From a bacterium (GTDB taxonomy: Bacteria; Verrucomicrobiota; Verrucomicrobiia; Limisphaerales; UBA8199), in assembly GCA_021784555.1 (NCBI GenBank), contig JAJYHY010000016.1, positions 1 through 46,409 of the forward strand: 46,409 bases of DNA, written 5' to 3'. Under the pieces are notes generated by a model that was given only the letters and a program-made list of their open reading frames with translations, was not told the origin of the DNA and searched no databases. Positions 35,957 through 43,855 of the stretch are shown here, piece by piece. The translations under genes were made by a program, and so were the position numbers. The number at the start of each line of letters is the position of its first letter. The stretch's first letter is position 1.

Positions 35957-37372
35957 TCACCCACGGTAAAGGCCGAGCTGCTTGAGCTTCTCGCGGAGGG
36001 TGAACCGGGAGAGACCGAGCCAGCGCGCGGCTTTGCTTTGATTGCCCTCCGCTAAAGCGATGGCCTGCGTTAACAACTCACGCTCGGCCTCGGCCATCAT
36101 GCGGGCGTGGGCGTCTCCCGACTCGCCTTGCCGCGCGCGGACGAGAAGCTCGGCGGCGAATGCGGCAAAAGGCGGGACGGTGGGCGCGGTCTCAGCGGAA
36201 CGGGCGGAAAGGGTGCGGCGGACCGCTTCCGCGTCAATGGCCAATCCGCGGGCGGCCAGCAGCAGCCGCCGGGCGATATTCTCCAGTTCGCGGACGTTAC
36301 CCGGCCAGGACTCGGCTTGGAGCAGGGCGATGGCTTCGGGGGAAATCGTGGGCATGGGAGCCGCAAAATCCGCGGAATACCTCCGGAGAAAGTGCCGGAC
36401 CAGGAGCGGGATGTCCTCGCGGCGCTCCCGCAAGGGAGGCAGTGGAATGCAGACCACGTTGAGACGATGGAAGAGGTCCTCCCGAAACCCGCCGTTGCGG
36501 ATCATGGATTCCAGGTTGCGGTGCGTGGCGGCGATGATACGCACATCGACCGAAATCTGCCCGGTTCCGCCTACACGCTGGAAGGTCTGCTGTTGAAGGA
36601 CGCGCAGGAGCTTGACTTGGATCTGCGCCGACAAATCCCCGATTTCATCCAGGAACAATGTCCCCTTGTCGGCCTGTTCAAAACGCCCGATGCGCCGTTG
36701 ATCGGCGCCGGTGAACGCGCCGCGCTCATGCCCGAAGAGCTCGCTTTCAAGCAGATTCTCCGGGACGGCCGCGCAGTTGATGGCAATGAAGGGGGCCTTG
36801 GCCCGGGCACTATGCTGGTAGATGGCGCGGGCGATGAGTTCTTTGCCCGTGCCGGTCTCGCCGCGGATCAGGACGGTGACCGGCTTGGCGGCGACGCGCC
36901 CGATTTCTTTGCAGACATTTTGCATCGGCAGACTATCGCCGACCAAGGCGGCGCCTGCCTGCGCGGGGCCGCCGGCCAGCACAACCGGTTCGCGCATCAG
37001 ACGCCCCGCCTCAGCCGCCCGCTCCAGAACAGAGATGAGGCCCTCCATCTCGAAGGGTTTCTGCAAATAGTCGTATGCTCCGAGTTTGGTAGCCTCAATG
37101 GCCGTCTCAATCGTTCCATGCGCCGTCATGAGCACCACCGGCAAGCGCGAATGCGCCTGATGGAGGCGGCGGACCAATTCGAGGCCGCCCAGGCCGGGCA
37201 GCCGCAGGTCCGCGAGCACGACATCGCTCTCATCGCTCGCGGCGCGGCGCAGGCCCTCGTCGCCACGCTCGCAGATGCTAACCGCAAAGCCCCCGCCCGT
37301 GAGAACCTCTGCGAGGTTTGCGGCGAGGCGGGTGTCGTCTTCGATTAAGAGGATGCGTTTGGGAGAATCCAT
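35957..37372 (-). CDS. Sigma-54-dependent NtrC-family response regulator
   Basis: This 471-residue protein starts at the ATG one base after the kinase stop; the frame is open further upstream inside the kinase gene. It has an N-terminal receiver domain (ILLIEDDTRLAANLAEVLTG, acceptor Asp in VVLADLRLPGLGG near 54, YDYLQKPFEMEGL). The AAA+ domain follows with Walker A GETGTGKE near 170, the sigma-54-contacting GAFTGA loop, and Walker B GTLFLDEIGDLS. The C-terminal Fis-type helix-turn-helix is GNQSKAARWLGLSRFTLREK. It activates sigma-54 promoters when phosphorylated by the adjacent kinase. A candidate target lies in the divergent region at 39039-39055. Confidence 0.95.
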   Translation of the reverse strand: MDSPKRILLIEDDTRLAANLAEVLTGGGFAVSICERGDEGLRRAASDESDVVLADLRLPGLGGLELVRRLHQAHSRLPVVLMTAHGTIETAIEATKLGAYDYLQKPFEMEGLISVLERAAEAGRLMREPVVLAGGPAQAGAALVGDSLPMQNVCKEIGRVAAKPVTVLIRGETGTGKELIARAIYQHSARAKAPFIAINCAAVPENLLESELFGHERGAFTGADQRRIGRFEQADKGTLFLDEIGDLSAQIQVKLLRVLQQQTFQRVGGTGQISVDVRIIAATHRNLESMIRNGGFREDLFHRLNVVCIPLPPLRERREDIPLLVRHFLRRYSADFAAPMPTISPEAIALLQAESWPGNVRELENIARRLLLAARGLAIDAEAVRRTLSARSAETAPTVPPFAAFAAELLVRARQGESGDAHARMMAEAERELLTQAIALAEGNQSKAARWLGLSRFTLREKLKQLGLYRG

Positions 37373-37373
37373 C

Positions 37374-38756
37374 TCATTTACCATTCCCGGACAGAGGCAG
37401 CACGACCCCAAAGGTTGTCCCGTGTCCGACGTGGGTCTGGTAACGGAGGGCGCCGCCCTGCTTTTCGACAATTTGGGCCGCAATGGAGAGGCCGAGGCCG
37501 GTGCCCGTCTCCTTGGTGCTGAAGAACGGATCAAAGAGCCGCTTCTCAACCTCCGGCGGGATTCCTCTGCCGGTATCACTGACCTCGATGATGACCGCCT
37601 CGGTGTCATGTCCGCCTAAAGTGGCGCGTGCTGGCCGCGCCCGGAGTGTGACGACGCCAGGGCCCTCGATCGATTCCGCCGCGTTGCGGACCAGATTCAC
37701 GAGCACCTGCTTCAAATGTCCGCTGTCCGCCTGGATGACGAGCGCCGGGGCAGGCTCCAGCGTCAACTGCACCCTTCGGCTCTCCAAATCCGGCGCCATG
37801 AGCCCTTGCACCTCCTTGAGCACCGTTCCGACCGTCAGCGCCTCCCGCCGGGGTTCGGAGGGCCGGGCGAAACTCAAGACGTCCTGCACAATCCGCTCCA
37901 AACGGAGGATCTCGGCGCCGATGATGTCGGTGTCCTTCCGTGCGGCGGGCGCCTGCTGGAGGTGCTTTTCCAGCGTGTAGAGGCGGGCTTTGAGGGAGGT
38001 GAGGGGGTTGCGGATCTCATGCGCGATGCCGGCGGCAAGGGTGCCCAGAACGGCCAGTTTCTCCCGCTTCTTCAGCAGGCTTTGACTCTGCACCAGGCGG
38101 GTTCGCAGCGGGGCAACGGCGTCCCGATAGATCGCCCAGCCCAGTGCTCCCATGAGGAGGAGGATCGCCCCGACCTCGACCGTGAGAAACACCCTCAATT
38201 TCGCCAGCACGGCATTCGCATCGGCGAGGAACGCAGTCTCGGCCAAGCGGTGCGCGTCGGTGAGTCTTTGCACCAACTTCTGCATGTGATTTTGTTGCGT
38301 CTCGAACTCCTTAAGCTGAGAGAACTGAGCGGGTGTAACCAAGGCGGGCTGCTGGTTGGTGTGAACCGCCCGCGCGGCCGCGAGGTAGCCATCGTAGGCG
38401 CGGTTCAGCGCCTCGAAGGCGAGCTTCTCCTTTTCGGTCGTGAGAGGCGAGGCCGGATTCAAGCTGGGGTCGTTGTGGTCAATCCAGTGATCGAGCTTGG
38501 TGCTGGCGGTATCGAACTGATTCCAGAGGCGCGGGTCCCTCAGGACCGTATAGCGCAGCAGGGAATTATTGAGGTCGAGCAAGGCGCGGTGGACCTGGCT
38601 GGAGAGGCGGAAGCTTTCGAGCCGGGAGGCGGTGAACTTGGCCTCGAGGTACTGAATGCGCCGCCAGCCAAAGGAAAAACCGTAGAGCATCGCCCCGGCT
38701 GCCAGGGCCAGGGAGGCGATGAGCAGCCAGAGTCGAAAACCGAATGGTGATTTCAT
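37374..38756 (-). CDS. Membrane sensor histidine kinase (NtrB/AtoS-like)
   Basis: This 460-residue protein starts at the ATG at 38756, just before a first membrane helix (LWLLIASLALAAGAMLYGF); upstream codons look noncoding. A periplasmic helical sensor region of about 170 residues follows (ASRLESFRLSSQVHRALLDL), resembling the four-helix CHASE3/MCP type. A second membrane helix comes near 210-230 (VGAILLLMGALGWAIYRD). Then the dimerisation helix GTLAAGIAHEIRNPLTSLKA carries the phosphorylated His. The ATPase domain has HLKQVLVNLVRNAAESIEG (N box), DTGRGIPPE, FDPFFSTKETGTGLGLSIA. It is paired with the NtrC-like regulator encoded immediately downstream. The periplasmic ligand is unknown. Confidence 0.93.
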   Translation of the reverse strand: MKSPFGFRLWLLIASLALAAGAMLYGFSFGWRRIQYLEAKFTASRLESFRLSSQVHRALLDLNNSLLRYTVLRDPRLWNQFDTASTKLDHWIDHNDPSLNPASPLTTEKEKLAFEALNRAYDGYLAAARAVHTNQQPALVTPAQFSQLKEFETQQNHMQKLVQRLTDAHRLAETAFLADANAVLAKLRVFLTVEVGAILLLMGALGWAIYRDAVAPLRTRLVQSQSLLKKREKLAVLGTLAAGIAHEIRNPLTSLKARLYTLEKHLQQAPAARKDTDIIGAEILRLERIVQDVLSFARPSEPRREALTVGTVLKEVQGLMAPDLESRRVQLTLEPAPALVIQADSGHLKQVLVNLVRNAAESIEGPGVVTLRARPARATLGGHDTEAVIIEVSDTGRGIPPEVEKRLFDPFFSTKETGTGLGLSIAAQIVEKQGGALRYQTHVGHGTTFGVVLPLSGNGK

Positions 38757-38848
38757 AAGTTGTATCCTGATATTCAGACAACCCCACGGCCAGGGAAGGC
38801 TCAAAGAAAGAACTCCACCGAGCGCCTCCCGCCAGGACCCCTGCTGTT

Positions 38849-38965
38849 CATCGGCCGATGGGGAAACATCACCCACTATCCACCATCCATCATTCGCCGC
38901 CGATGCCCGGGCCGCATTCCCGCACAGCCGTTCATTGGCCAATCTCTTACCACCCCGATGGTAAG
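38849..38965. promoter_or_regulatory. Two dyads, candidate activator-binding sites
   Basis: CATCGGCCGATG (38849-38860) is a perfect 12-base palindrome. CTTACCA-CCCCGA-TGGTAAG (38946-38965) is a perfect dyad with 7-base arms. They lie about 190 and 90 bases upstream of the sigma-54 promoter match at 39039. This is the distance at which NtrC-type activators bind. The two differ in sequence, so they are unlikely to bind the same protein. The remaining bases of 38757-39038 show no gene. Confidence 0.4.
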
Positions 38966-39038
38966 CCGCTTATCGACCTGCGCCGATGGAGCTGCTGTCC
39001 GGAAGGCGCGACCCCTCGCAACCGGAGGCTGCACGGCT

Positions 39039-39055
39039 TTGGCATGAAACCTGCC
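39039..39055 (+). promoter_or_regulatory. Sigma-54 (-24/-12) promoter match, symmetric
   Basis: TTGGCATGAAACCTGCC keeps the invariant GG and GC separated by exactly ten bases, and matches the consensus TTGGCACG-N4-TTGCW at all but three specified positions. A start about 12 bases after the GC would give a leader of roughly 60 bases for the double-receiver gene at 39129. The site lies inside a dyad with 8-base arms (GCTTTGGC/GCCAAAGC, 39036-39060). The opposite strand therefore also reads TTGGCA...GC with the same spacing and could serve the kinase gene. Confidence 0.55.
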
Positions 39056-39128
39056 AAAGCTCTTCGGTAGTCCGAGAATGCGACCCTGGCAAGAGCGACA
39101 GATGAAAAGGAAAAGATAAGGTGACTCC

Positions 39129-40205
39129 ATGAACCCCAGGCAGTCTTGTTCCACGCCGCCGCGACAGGTTCCTGGGTTGGGCAACCCCTTGGGGACGCCT
39201 GACTCGGCCTGCCGCGCCAAGATACTCCTTGCTGACGATGATGAGCACATCCGCGAGGCGTGCCGGGAGGCGCTGGCCAAAGCCGGCTATGACGTAGAGG
39301 AAGTTTCCGATGGCGCGCGGGCCTGGCACATGCTCCAAGCGGGCCGATACGACCTGCTTTTGACCGACCATGACATGCCCTGCCTGACCGGCCTGGAGCT
39401 GGTCGAGAGGCTCCGCGCGGCGGGGAGCAAGATACCGGTGATTATCGCCTCAGGCGCTATGGCCTTTAGAGGGATGCCTGACTTTCCAGGTCTCCAACTG
39501 GCGGCGATCCTGGCCAAACCATTCACGCCTTCAGAATTGGTTGGCACCGTCAGACTCGTCTTGTGCCTGCCTCCCGTCCCGTTGGCCGGCCGGCCTGAAC
39601 CTTCGGAGGCCGTCCCAATGGGCAAACGATTCCCACAGGCGCCCACTTTATCCCCCACCCCTTCCGCAGCCCAGAGCACTTCCAGCCGAAATATGAAGAC
39701 CAATACCGTTTTGAATCCGTCCCGCCGGCAACTTAGGGCCTCAGGTGAATTGGGCCAGCCGACCGGATTACCGGCCCAAAGCCGCGTGCTGATTGTCGAT
39801 GACGATGCCGTCGTCCGGGGCAGCTTGGCGGCGGTTCTCGAAAGCGAGGGCTTTCTGGTCGATGAGGCCAAGGACGGCCCCGAAGCGCTGGCCCGGGCTG
39901 CGGCGTTGGCTCCGGACCTGGTGTTGCTCGACCTGAACATGGAGGGGATGGATGGTTGGGCGACGTTCGAAAGGCTCAACCAACTGCGTCCCCTGGCGCC
40001 GGTGGTGGTCATCACCGCCCGGCCACATCAGTATGAGCGGGCAGTTCGTGCCGAGGTGGACGCGTTTATGGAGAAGCCGCTGAACATCCCGGTGCTGGTC
40101 AACGCCGCTAAAGAACTCACCGCCGCCGGGGAAGAACGCCGCTCTCGCCGGGAGCCGAGCGGCGCTCTCGTCACCCGCCGGCTTGACGCGGCGCCATCCA
40201 CCTAA
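39129..40205 (+). CDS. Tandem double-receiver response regulator
   Basis: This 358-residue protein has two receiver domains and no output domain. Receiver 1 spans about residues 30-150 (ILLADDDEHIREACREALAK, acceptor Asp in LLLTDHDMPCLTG, ILAKPFTPSELV). Receiver 2 spans about 218-335 (VLIVDDDAVVRGSLAAVLES, VLLDLNMEGMDGW, VVITARPHQYERAV, FMEKPLN). A linker of about 65 Pro/Ser/Arg-rich residues joins them and has an internal ATG (MKTNTVLNPSRRQL), so it may be a fusion of two former genes. AAGGTG lies seven bases before the start. It may act as a phosphate sink or relay for the nearby kinase. The next gene is a third receiver. Confidence 0.88.
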   Translation: MNPRQSCSTPPRQVPGLGNPLGTPDSACRAKILLADDDEHIREACREALAKAGYDVEEVSDGARAWHMLQAGRYDLLLTDHDMPCLTGLELVERLRAAGSKIPVIIASGAMAFRGMPDFPGLQLAAILAKPFTPSELVGTVRLVLCLPPVPLAGRPEPSEAVPMGKRFPQAPTLSPTPSAAQSTSSRNMKTNTVLNPSRRQLRASGELGQPTGLPAQSRVLIVDDDAVVRGSLAAVLESEGFLVDEAKDGPEALARAAALAPDLVLLDLNMEGMDGWATFERLNQLRPLAPVVVITARPHQYERAVRAEVDAFMEKPLNIPVLVNAAKELTAAGEERRSRREPSGALVTRRLDAAPST

Positions 40206-40218
40206 GTGCTCCATACCC

Positions 40219-40749
40219 ATGAAGAATCCACGCACCCCAAACACTCCTCGCGGCGCCTCATCCACGCCAGTCGGCGAACCTCCCGCCGAATCGCCCTCCG
40301 CCGGTTCGGAGACAACCGCAGCCGGCCCGCGTCGCATTTTGCTGGTTGATGATGACAGGGCGGTGCGCGAGTCTCTGGGGGAGGTTCTGACTTCGGAGGG
40401 CTACGCCGTGCTTCCCGCCGAAGATGGTGAGAAGGCGCTGGAACTGGCGGCGCGGGAGCAGATCGACCTGGTCATGCTCGATCTCAATATGCCGGTCAAA
40501 AGCGGATGGGATACGCTCAAGCACTTGACGACCGAACAGCCGCTGCTCCCGGTGGTGGTTATCACCGCCAGACCAAACCAGGTCTTCACCGCCGTGGGAG
40601 CGGGTGTTGCGGCCCTCATCGAGAAACCCATCGACTGCCGCCACCTGCTCAAGACTATCCGCAAGCTCCTGGTTGAGCCGGTCGGACCGCGCATCGCGCG
40701 CTCCGTGGGCAAACCCGCGCCGTTCTATTACGGGCAGGCGCCTGGTTAG
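40219..40749 (+). CDS. Single-receiver response regulator
   Basis: This 176-residue protein starts at the ATG at 40219. A disordered N-terminus of about 37 Pro/Ser-rich residues is followed by a receiver domain (ILLVDDDRAVRESLGEVLTS, acceptor Asp in VMLDLNMPVKSGW near 92, VVITARPNQVFTAV, ALIEKPIDCRHLLK). There is no output domain. It closely resembles receiver 2 of the preceding protein, including the shared VVVITARP and EKP segments, so it probably arose by duplication. It begins 13 bases after the previous stop and is likely in the same transcript. Confidence 0.88.
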   Translation: MKNPRTPNTPRGASSTPVGEPPAESPSAGSETTAAGPRRILLVDDDRAVRESLGEVLTSEGYAVLPAEDGEKALELAAREQIDLVMLDLNMPVKSGWDTLKHLTTEQPLLPVVVITARPNQVFTAVGAGVAALIEKPIDCRHLLKTIRKLLVEPVGPRIARSVGKPAPFYYGQAPG

Positions 40750-40781
40750 CTAGACGTTATCCGAAAAGGTCCGGTCCGGCT

Positions 40782-40855
40782 CACTTCATCGGCCACTTCA
40801 TCGGTCACTTAATCGAGAATTGAGGAAACTCGATTAAGCGGTCGATTAAGTGACC
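40782..40855. repeat. Three tandem 12-mers leading into competing hairpins
   Basis: CACTTCATCGGC (40782-40793), CACTTCATCGGT (40794-40805) and CACTTAATCGAG (40806-40817) are tandem repeats. The last can pair with CTCGATTAAG (40829-40838), forming a 10-base stem. With the flanking bases, GGTCACTTAATCGA (40803-40816) pairs with TCGATTAAGTGACC (40842-40855), forming a 14-base stem followed by TTTT. The two stems share one strand and exclude each other. The second could end the receiver transcript, which stops at 40749. Confidence 0.6.
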
Positions 40856-41149
40856 CTTTTCGCAGAACCTCTAGTTGAGGTCTATTTTCCGCGTATTCCG
40901 CCTATTCCGCGGTGCCCAAGCCAGTCGCGCTGCTCTCCAATCGCCAATCGCCAATCGAAAATCACAAATCATGGAATTATTTTGCGTTTTTACTTGATAG
41001 CCAAGGGGTAATGCGGATTAAATCGACGACGAAGGCACCCTAAACCAACTATTCTTGTCGCCAGCCCCCCCCACGACAGCCCGTCCAAAAGATTTCGTAA
41101 CTGCTCAGGTTGGTGACACGAGTGCGGACGCCCCCGTTAGGTGGTGATG
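40856..41149. other. Intergenic region before ECF sigma gene
   Basis: These 294 bases hold no supported gene. A short iteration of CCAATCG occurs near 40940-40960. TTGATA (40994) and ATTAAA (41017) with a 17-base spacer could be a weak promoter for the sigma-factor operon. From 41121 a partial copy of the following palindromic element begins (GTGCGGACGC). Confidence 0.35.
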
Positions 41150-41215
41150 GGAGCGCGGACGCCCTCGTCCGCCTCTCCGGGAGGCCGCACTCGCGGACGA
41201 GGGCGTCCGCGCTCC
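41150..41215. repeat. Double-hairpin element upstream of ECF sigma gene
   Basis: GGAGCGCGGACGCCCTCGTC and the following CGC (41150-41172) recur in exact inverse orientation at 41193-41215, with a 20-base loop. Each arm holds its own palindrome, GCGGACG-CCCT-CGTCCGC. The design is the same as that of the element at 27466-27555, although the sequence differs. It lies 90 bases before the sigma-factor start and could affect that transcript. Confidence 0.75.
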
Positions 41216-41304
41216 TATCCCATGCGTCCGGCAGCTTGGACTGAGCAATTACAAGATTTCTTTGTCCATTTAGGCGACTTGGTTCGACTCACCAGGAGAA
41301 AGGC

Positions 41305-41883
41305 ATGGAAACCGACGCAAACCAACTAGCGCGAGCCGCCTGCGGGGGTGATACCGCCGCCGGCGGCCAACTCATCGAGCTGTATTATCGGCGGATTTAC
41401 GCGTTTCTGCGCCGGCTGGCCGGCAATGACGCCGATGCCGCCGACCTGACCCAGCGCACCTTCGGACGGATATGGAAGGTATTGCCATCCTTTGAAGGCC
41501 GTTCCTCCGTGGCCTGCTGGATGCATGGCATCGCCTACCACGTGTATATCGACTGGAGGCGCGCCAGCTCGCGGATGGAATCGGCGCCCGACCGTTGGTG
41601 GCTGGCGCGCGCCGACGGCGGAGTGGCCCCTGATGAAGCCGCCGCCCAGAACGACCTGCGCGCCAACCTCTATGCCGCGGTTGACGGCCTGGAACCGGAC
41701 GTTCACGAGACCGTTCATCTCCATTATTATCAGGGTCTTACATTGCAGGAAACGGCCGACGCCTTATGCGTCGCCACCAGCACCGTAAAATACCGCCTCC
41801 GCTCCGCCCTCGCGCAATTGCAACGCAAGCTAGCCTCGGACCCCATGCTGTTGAAAACCTCTACAATCCCAGGAACAATATGA
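41305..41883 (+). CDS. ECF-family RNA polymerase sigma factor
   Basis: This 192-residue protein has only sigma regions 2 and 4, as expected for the ECF group. Region 2 includes LIELYYRRIYAFLRRLAGND, ADLTQRTFGRIWKVLPSF and CWMHGIAYHVYIDWRRASSR. Region 4 is PDVHETVHLHYYQGLTLQET, then ADALCVATSTVKYRLRSALA, the -35-binding helix-turn-helix. AGGAGA lies just before the ATG. The stop overlaps the next gene by four bases (ATGA); that gene, encoding a membrane protein with a cytosolic N-terminus, is the likely anti-sigma factor. Its target promoters cannot be read from this window. Confidence 0.92.
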   Translation: METDANQLARAACGGDTAAGGQLIELYYRRIYAFLRRLAGNDADAADLTQRTFGRIWKVLPSFEGRSSVACWMHGIAYHVYIDWRRASSRMESAPDRWWLARADGGVAPDEAAAQNDLRANLYAAVDGLEPDVHETVHLHYYQGLTLQETADALCVATSTVKYRLRSALAQLQRKLASDPMLLKTSTIPGTI

Positions 41884-42782
41884 CTCAAATCGAAGAAATT
41901 CTCCGCCGCGCTCCCCATCCCCCGCCTCCGCCTGGATTGAAGCGGCGGCTCATCGAAGAGATGCATCTCAACTCCGCCACCAAGCCTGGGCGCACAACTC
42001 CGCCGGCCTTCCGCTCACGGGGTTGGTTCGCCCGCTGGTGGCCAATCCTCTTGCCGGCCACCGCCTCCCTGGCCTGCGCCATGGTCCTGACCCTCCGCCA
42101 CACCGAGACCGGACTCCTGCGCAATAGCGTCAACCTCCTCTCCAAGAGCGCCGAGGCCGATCAGACAGCTTCTCGAGCCGTGGGCGCTGCCGCACGGAAA
42201 GAGGCTCCCGCCGATAGCGCCAGCGGGGTTCTCACCGAGCGGGAGGAGACGGCCAAGCTCAAGCAAGCCGTTCAGCGGCTTAAGACTGAGATCAGCCAAT
42301 TGGAGAAACTCGCCGCGGAGAATAAACAGCTTCAGGCGCAACTCGCGATCGGCGTCCCCGGCATCTCGCCAGAGATGGCCAAAGCCCTCGAGGACGCTAG
42401 AGCAAGGGCTCAAAGCATCGCTTGCATCAATAACCTCAGGCAACTGGGCTTGGCCGTTAAGGAGTGGGAGATCGACCACGGACACGCCGCCCCAACGGAC
42501 TTGCTCCTCATGACCAACGAAATGTCCACGCCAAAGCTCCTTTATTGTCCCGCCGACACATCCCGCCAGGCCGCAACCGACTGGCGCTCCTACAGCTCCG
42601 CCAATTGTTCCTATCAATACGTGGGCGCGGGCGCGCCGGACAACGAACCGACCCGCGTTTTATTCATCTGCCCGATTCACGGTAGCGTGCTCCTGAACGA
42701 TGGCAGCGTCCAGCAGGGTGTGGCCAAGAACCATCCCGAGGACCTGGTCCGGATCGACGGGCATCTCTACCTTCAACAATGA
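41880..42782 (+). CDS. Putative anti-sigma factor with coiled coil and pseudopilin-like C-terminal domain
   Basis: This 300-residue protein is translated through an ATGA overlap with the sigma gene. A cytosolic Pro-rich start of about 50 residues (IEEILRRAPHPPPPPGLKRR) could hold the sigma factor, but the zinc HxxxCxxC motif of many anti-sigma factors is missing. One membrane helix follows (WWPILLPATASLACAMVLTL). A coiled coil spans about 120-155 (KLKQAVQRLKTEISQLEKLA). The C-terminal domain starts ARAQSIACINNLRQLGLAVK and continues with STPKLLYCPADTSRQAA and SYSSANCSYQYVGAG, as in DUF1559-like pseudopilins after their helix, but without the prepilin leader. The anti-sigma role is inferred from gene order and topology. 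Confidence 0.65.
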   Translation: MTQIEEILRRAPHPPPPPGLKRRLIEEMHLNSATKPGRTTPPAFRSRGWFARWWPILLPATASLACAMVLTLRHTETGLLRNSVNLLSKSAEADQTASRAVGAAARKEAPADSASGVLTEREETAKLKQAVQRLKTEISQLEKLAAENKQLQAQLAIGVPGISPEMAKALEDARARAQSIACINNLRQLGLAVKEWEIDHGHAAPTDLLLMTNEMSTPKLLYCPADTSRQAATDWRSYSSANCSYQYVGAGAPDNEPTRVLFICPIHGSVLLNDGSVQQGVAKNHPEDLVRIDGHLYLQQ

Positions 42783-43444
42783 ACCGCCGGCGCGTCATTA
42801 TTGGTCTGCTTTGGCTCCTGTGCCTGGCCTCGTTCTGGGCGGTTTTGGCGCAGCGGCACGCTATCGCCCATCTAAGAACGGAGCAGCAGACGATGCTCGC
42901 GAGCCTGGACTCTTCTGACGCGGCGATTTTGGCCGGCTCAAAGCAAGGCGCTCCGAGCGAAATTCTCTTGCAGACTGCCTCGCCTGAGCTGCTCCGGCTT
43001 CGCAGCCAGGTCAACGCCCTCACCCAACGCCGCCTGGAGCTGGACGGCGTTCAGGCGGAAAACGAGCGGCTTCAGGCGCAGGTCGCCGCGATGGAGACAA
43101 ACAGCCCCGGATTTGTCGCGGGCTACATCAAGAAGACCGACGCCCAGTTTGCTGGGTTCAGCACGCCGGAAGCGACGATGCAAACGTGGCTTTGGGCGGT
43201 GCAACAGCAGGACCTCACCAACTTCCTCCGGGCGCTCACCCCGGACTGCGCACGGCGGTTTCACTCTCCGTTCGGGTCTCCTTCCAAAGACCCCTTCAGG
43301 GCATTGTTCGGCATGGGGATTGCGCGCCGAGAGGAGTTGCCCGACGGCACGGTGCAAATGATGATTCAGTTTTTCCCCAAATTCCCACCCCAAGAGATTC
43401 GTTTCCAGCGAATCGACGGTGACTGGAAGATGGACCTCCGCTAG
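42779..43444 (+). CDS. Membrane-anchored coiled-coil protein of sigma operon
   Basis: This 221-residue protein is translated through a four-base overlap with the preceding gene. It has one N-terminal membrane helix (VIIGLLWLLCLASFWAVLAQ), then coiled coil (RLRSQVNALTQRRLELDGVQ, AENERLQAQVAAMETN). The C-terminal domain of about 95 residues (FSTPEATMQTWLWAVQQQDL onward, ending RFQRIDGDWKMDLR) resembles NTF2-like folds. The coiled-coil style matches that of the preceding protein, so the two may pair outside the membrane. I do not recognise a named family. It ends the sigma operon. Confidence 0.65.
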   Translation: MNRRRVIIGLLWLLCLASFWAVLAQRHAIAHLRTEQQTMLASLDSSDAAILAGSKQGAPSEILLQTASPELLRLRSQVNALTQRRLELDGVQAENERLQAQVAAMETNSPGFVAGYIKKTDAQFAGFSTPEATMQTWLWAVQQQDLTNFLRALTPDCARRFHSPFGSPSKDPFRALFGMGIARREELPDGTVQMMIQFFPKFPPQEIRFQRIDGDWKMDLR

Positions 43445-43586
43445 CGACCAAGCCGCCGACGTGGCCCCGGCTATTTCAGAAACCAGCGCGTACGTCGGCG
43501 AAGGGGCGGCGAAAGGCAGAGTCTTCCGCGCGTGCCGAGTTCATAGCCCCAGCAACGAATTTGGCGCCGGAATGGGTGGCCGATCC

Positions 43587-43642
43587 AATGTCCCAGGTGG
43601 GACAGTAGAATGGACGCGGTTTTTTGTCCCACCTGGGACATT
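43587..43642. repeat. Paired TGTCCCA-TGGGACA palindromes in inverted orientation
   Basis: TGTCCCA-GG-TGGGACA (43589-43604) and TGTCCCA-CC-TGGGACA (43625-43640) are two copies of one palindrome, 36 bases apart, with opposite centres. With two flanking bases each they form perfect 18-base inverted arms around a 20-base loop. The same palindrome lies at 4701-4718, and the flank on one side (GGCCGATCC before, here inverted) is similar there. The rest of the gap 43445-43855 has no supported gene; a partial copy (TTGTCCCACTGGGG) lies near 43754. Confidence 0.75.
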
Positions 43643-43855
43643 GAATCTACGACGGCAGAGAATCCGTGACCGGGTTAACGAAGTGAGCGCTCAGTCATTG
43701 GCCGTGTGGTATTTGCAAACTGAGTTTCCAGAGAGGTGTTGCCCGCTTGCCATTGTCCCACTGGGGCCGCGCAGAGGATTCAGGTGCGCGGGGCGGAGGA
43801 AAATGCTAGACCTGGGCCTTGGTGTGGCGTTAGTTGATAAGGCGCAGAGTCGAGT

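Noticed and set aside
36107-37348. 413-codon plus-strand open frame
   Set aside because: Antisense of the NtrC-type regulator, which has complete receiver, AAA+ and Fis domains.
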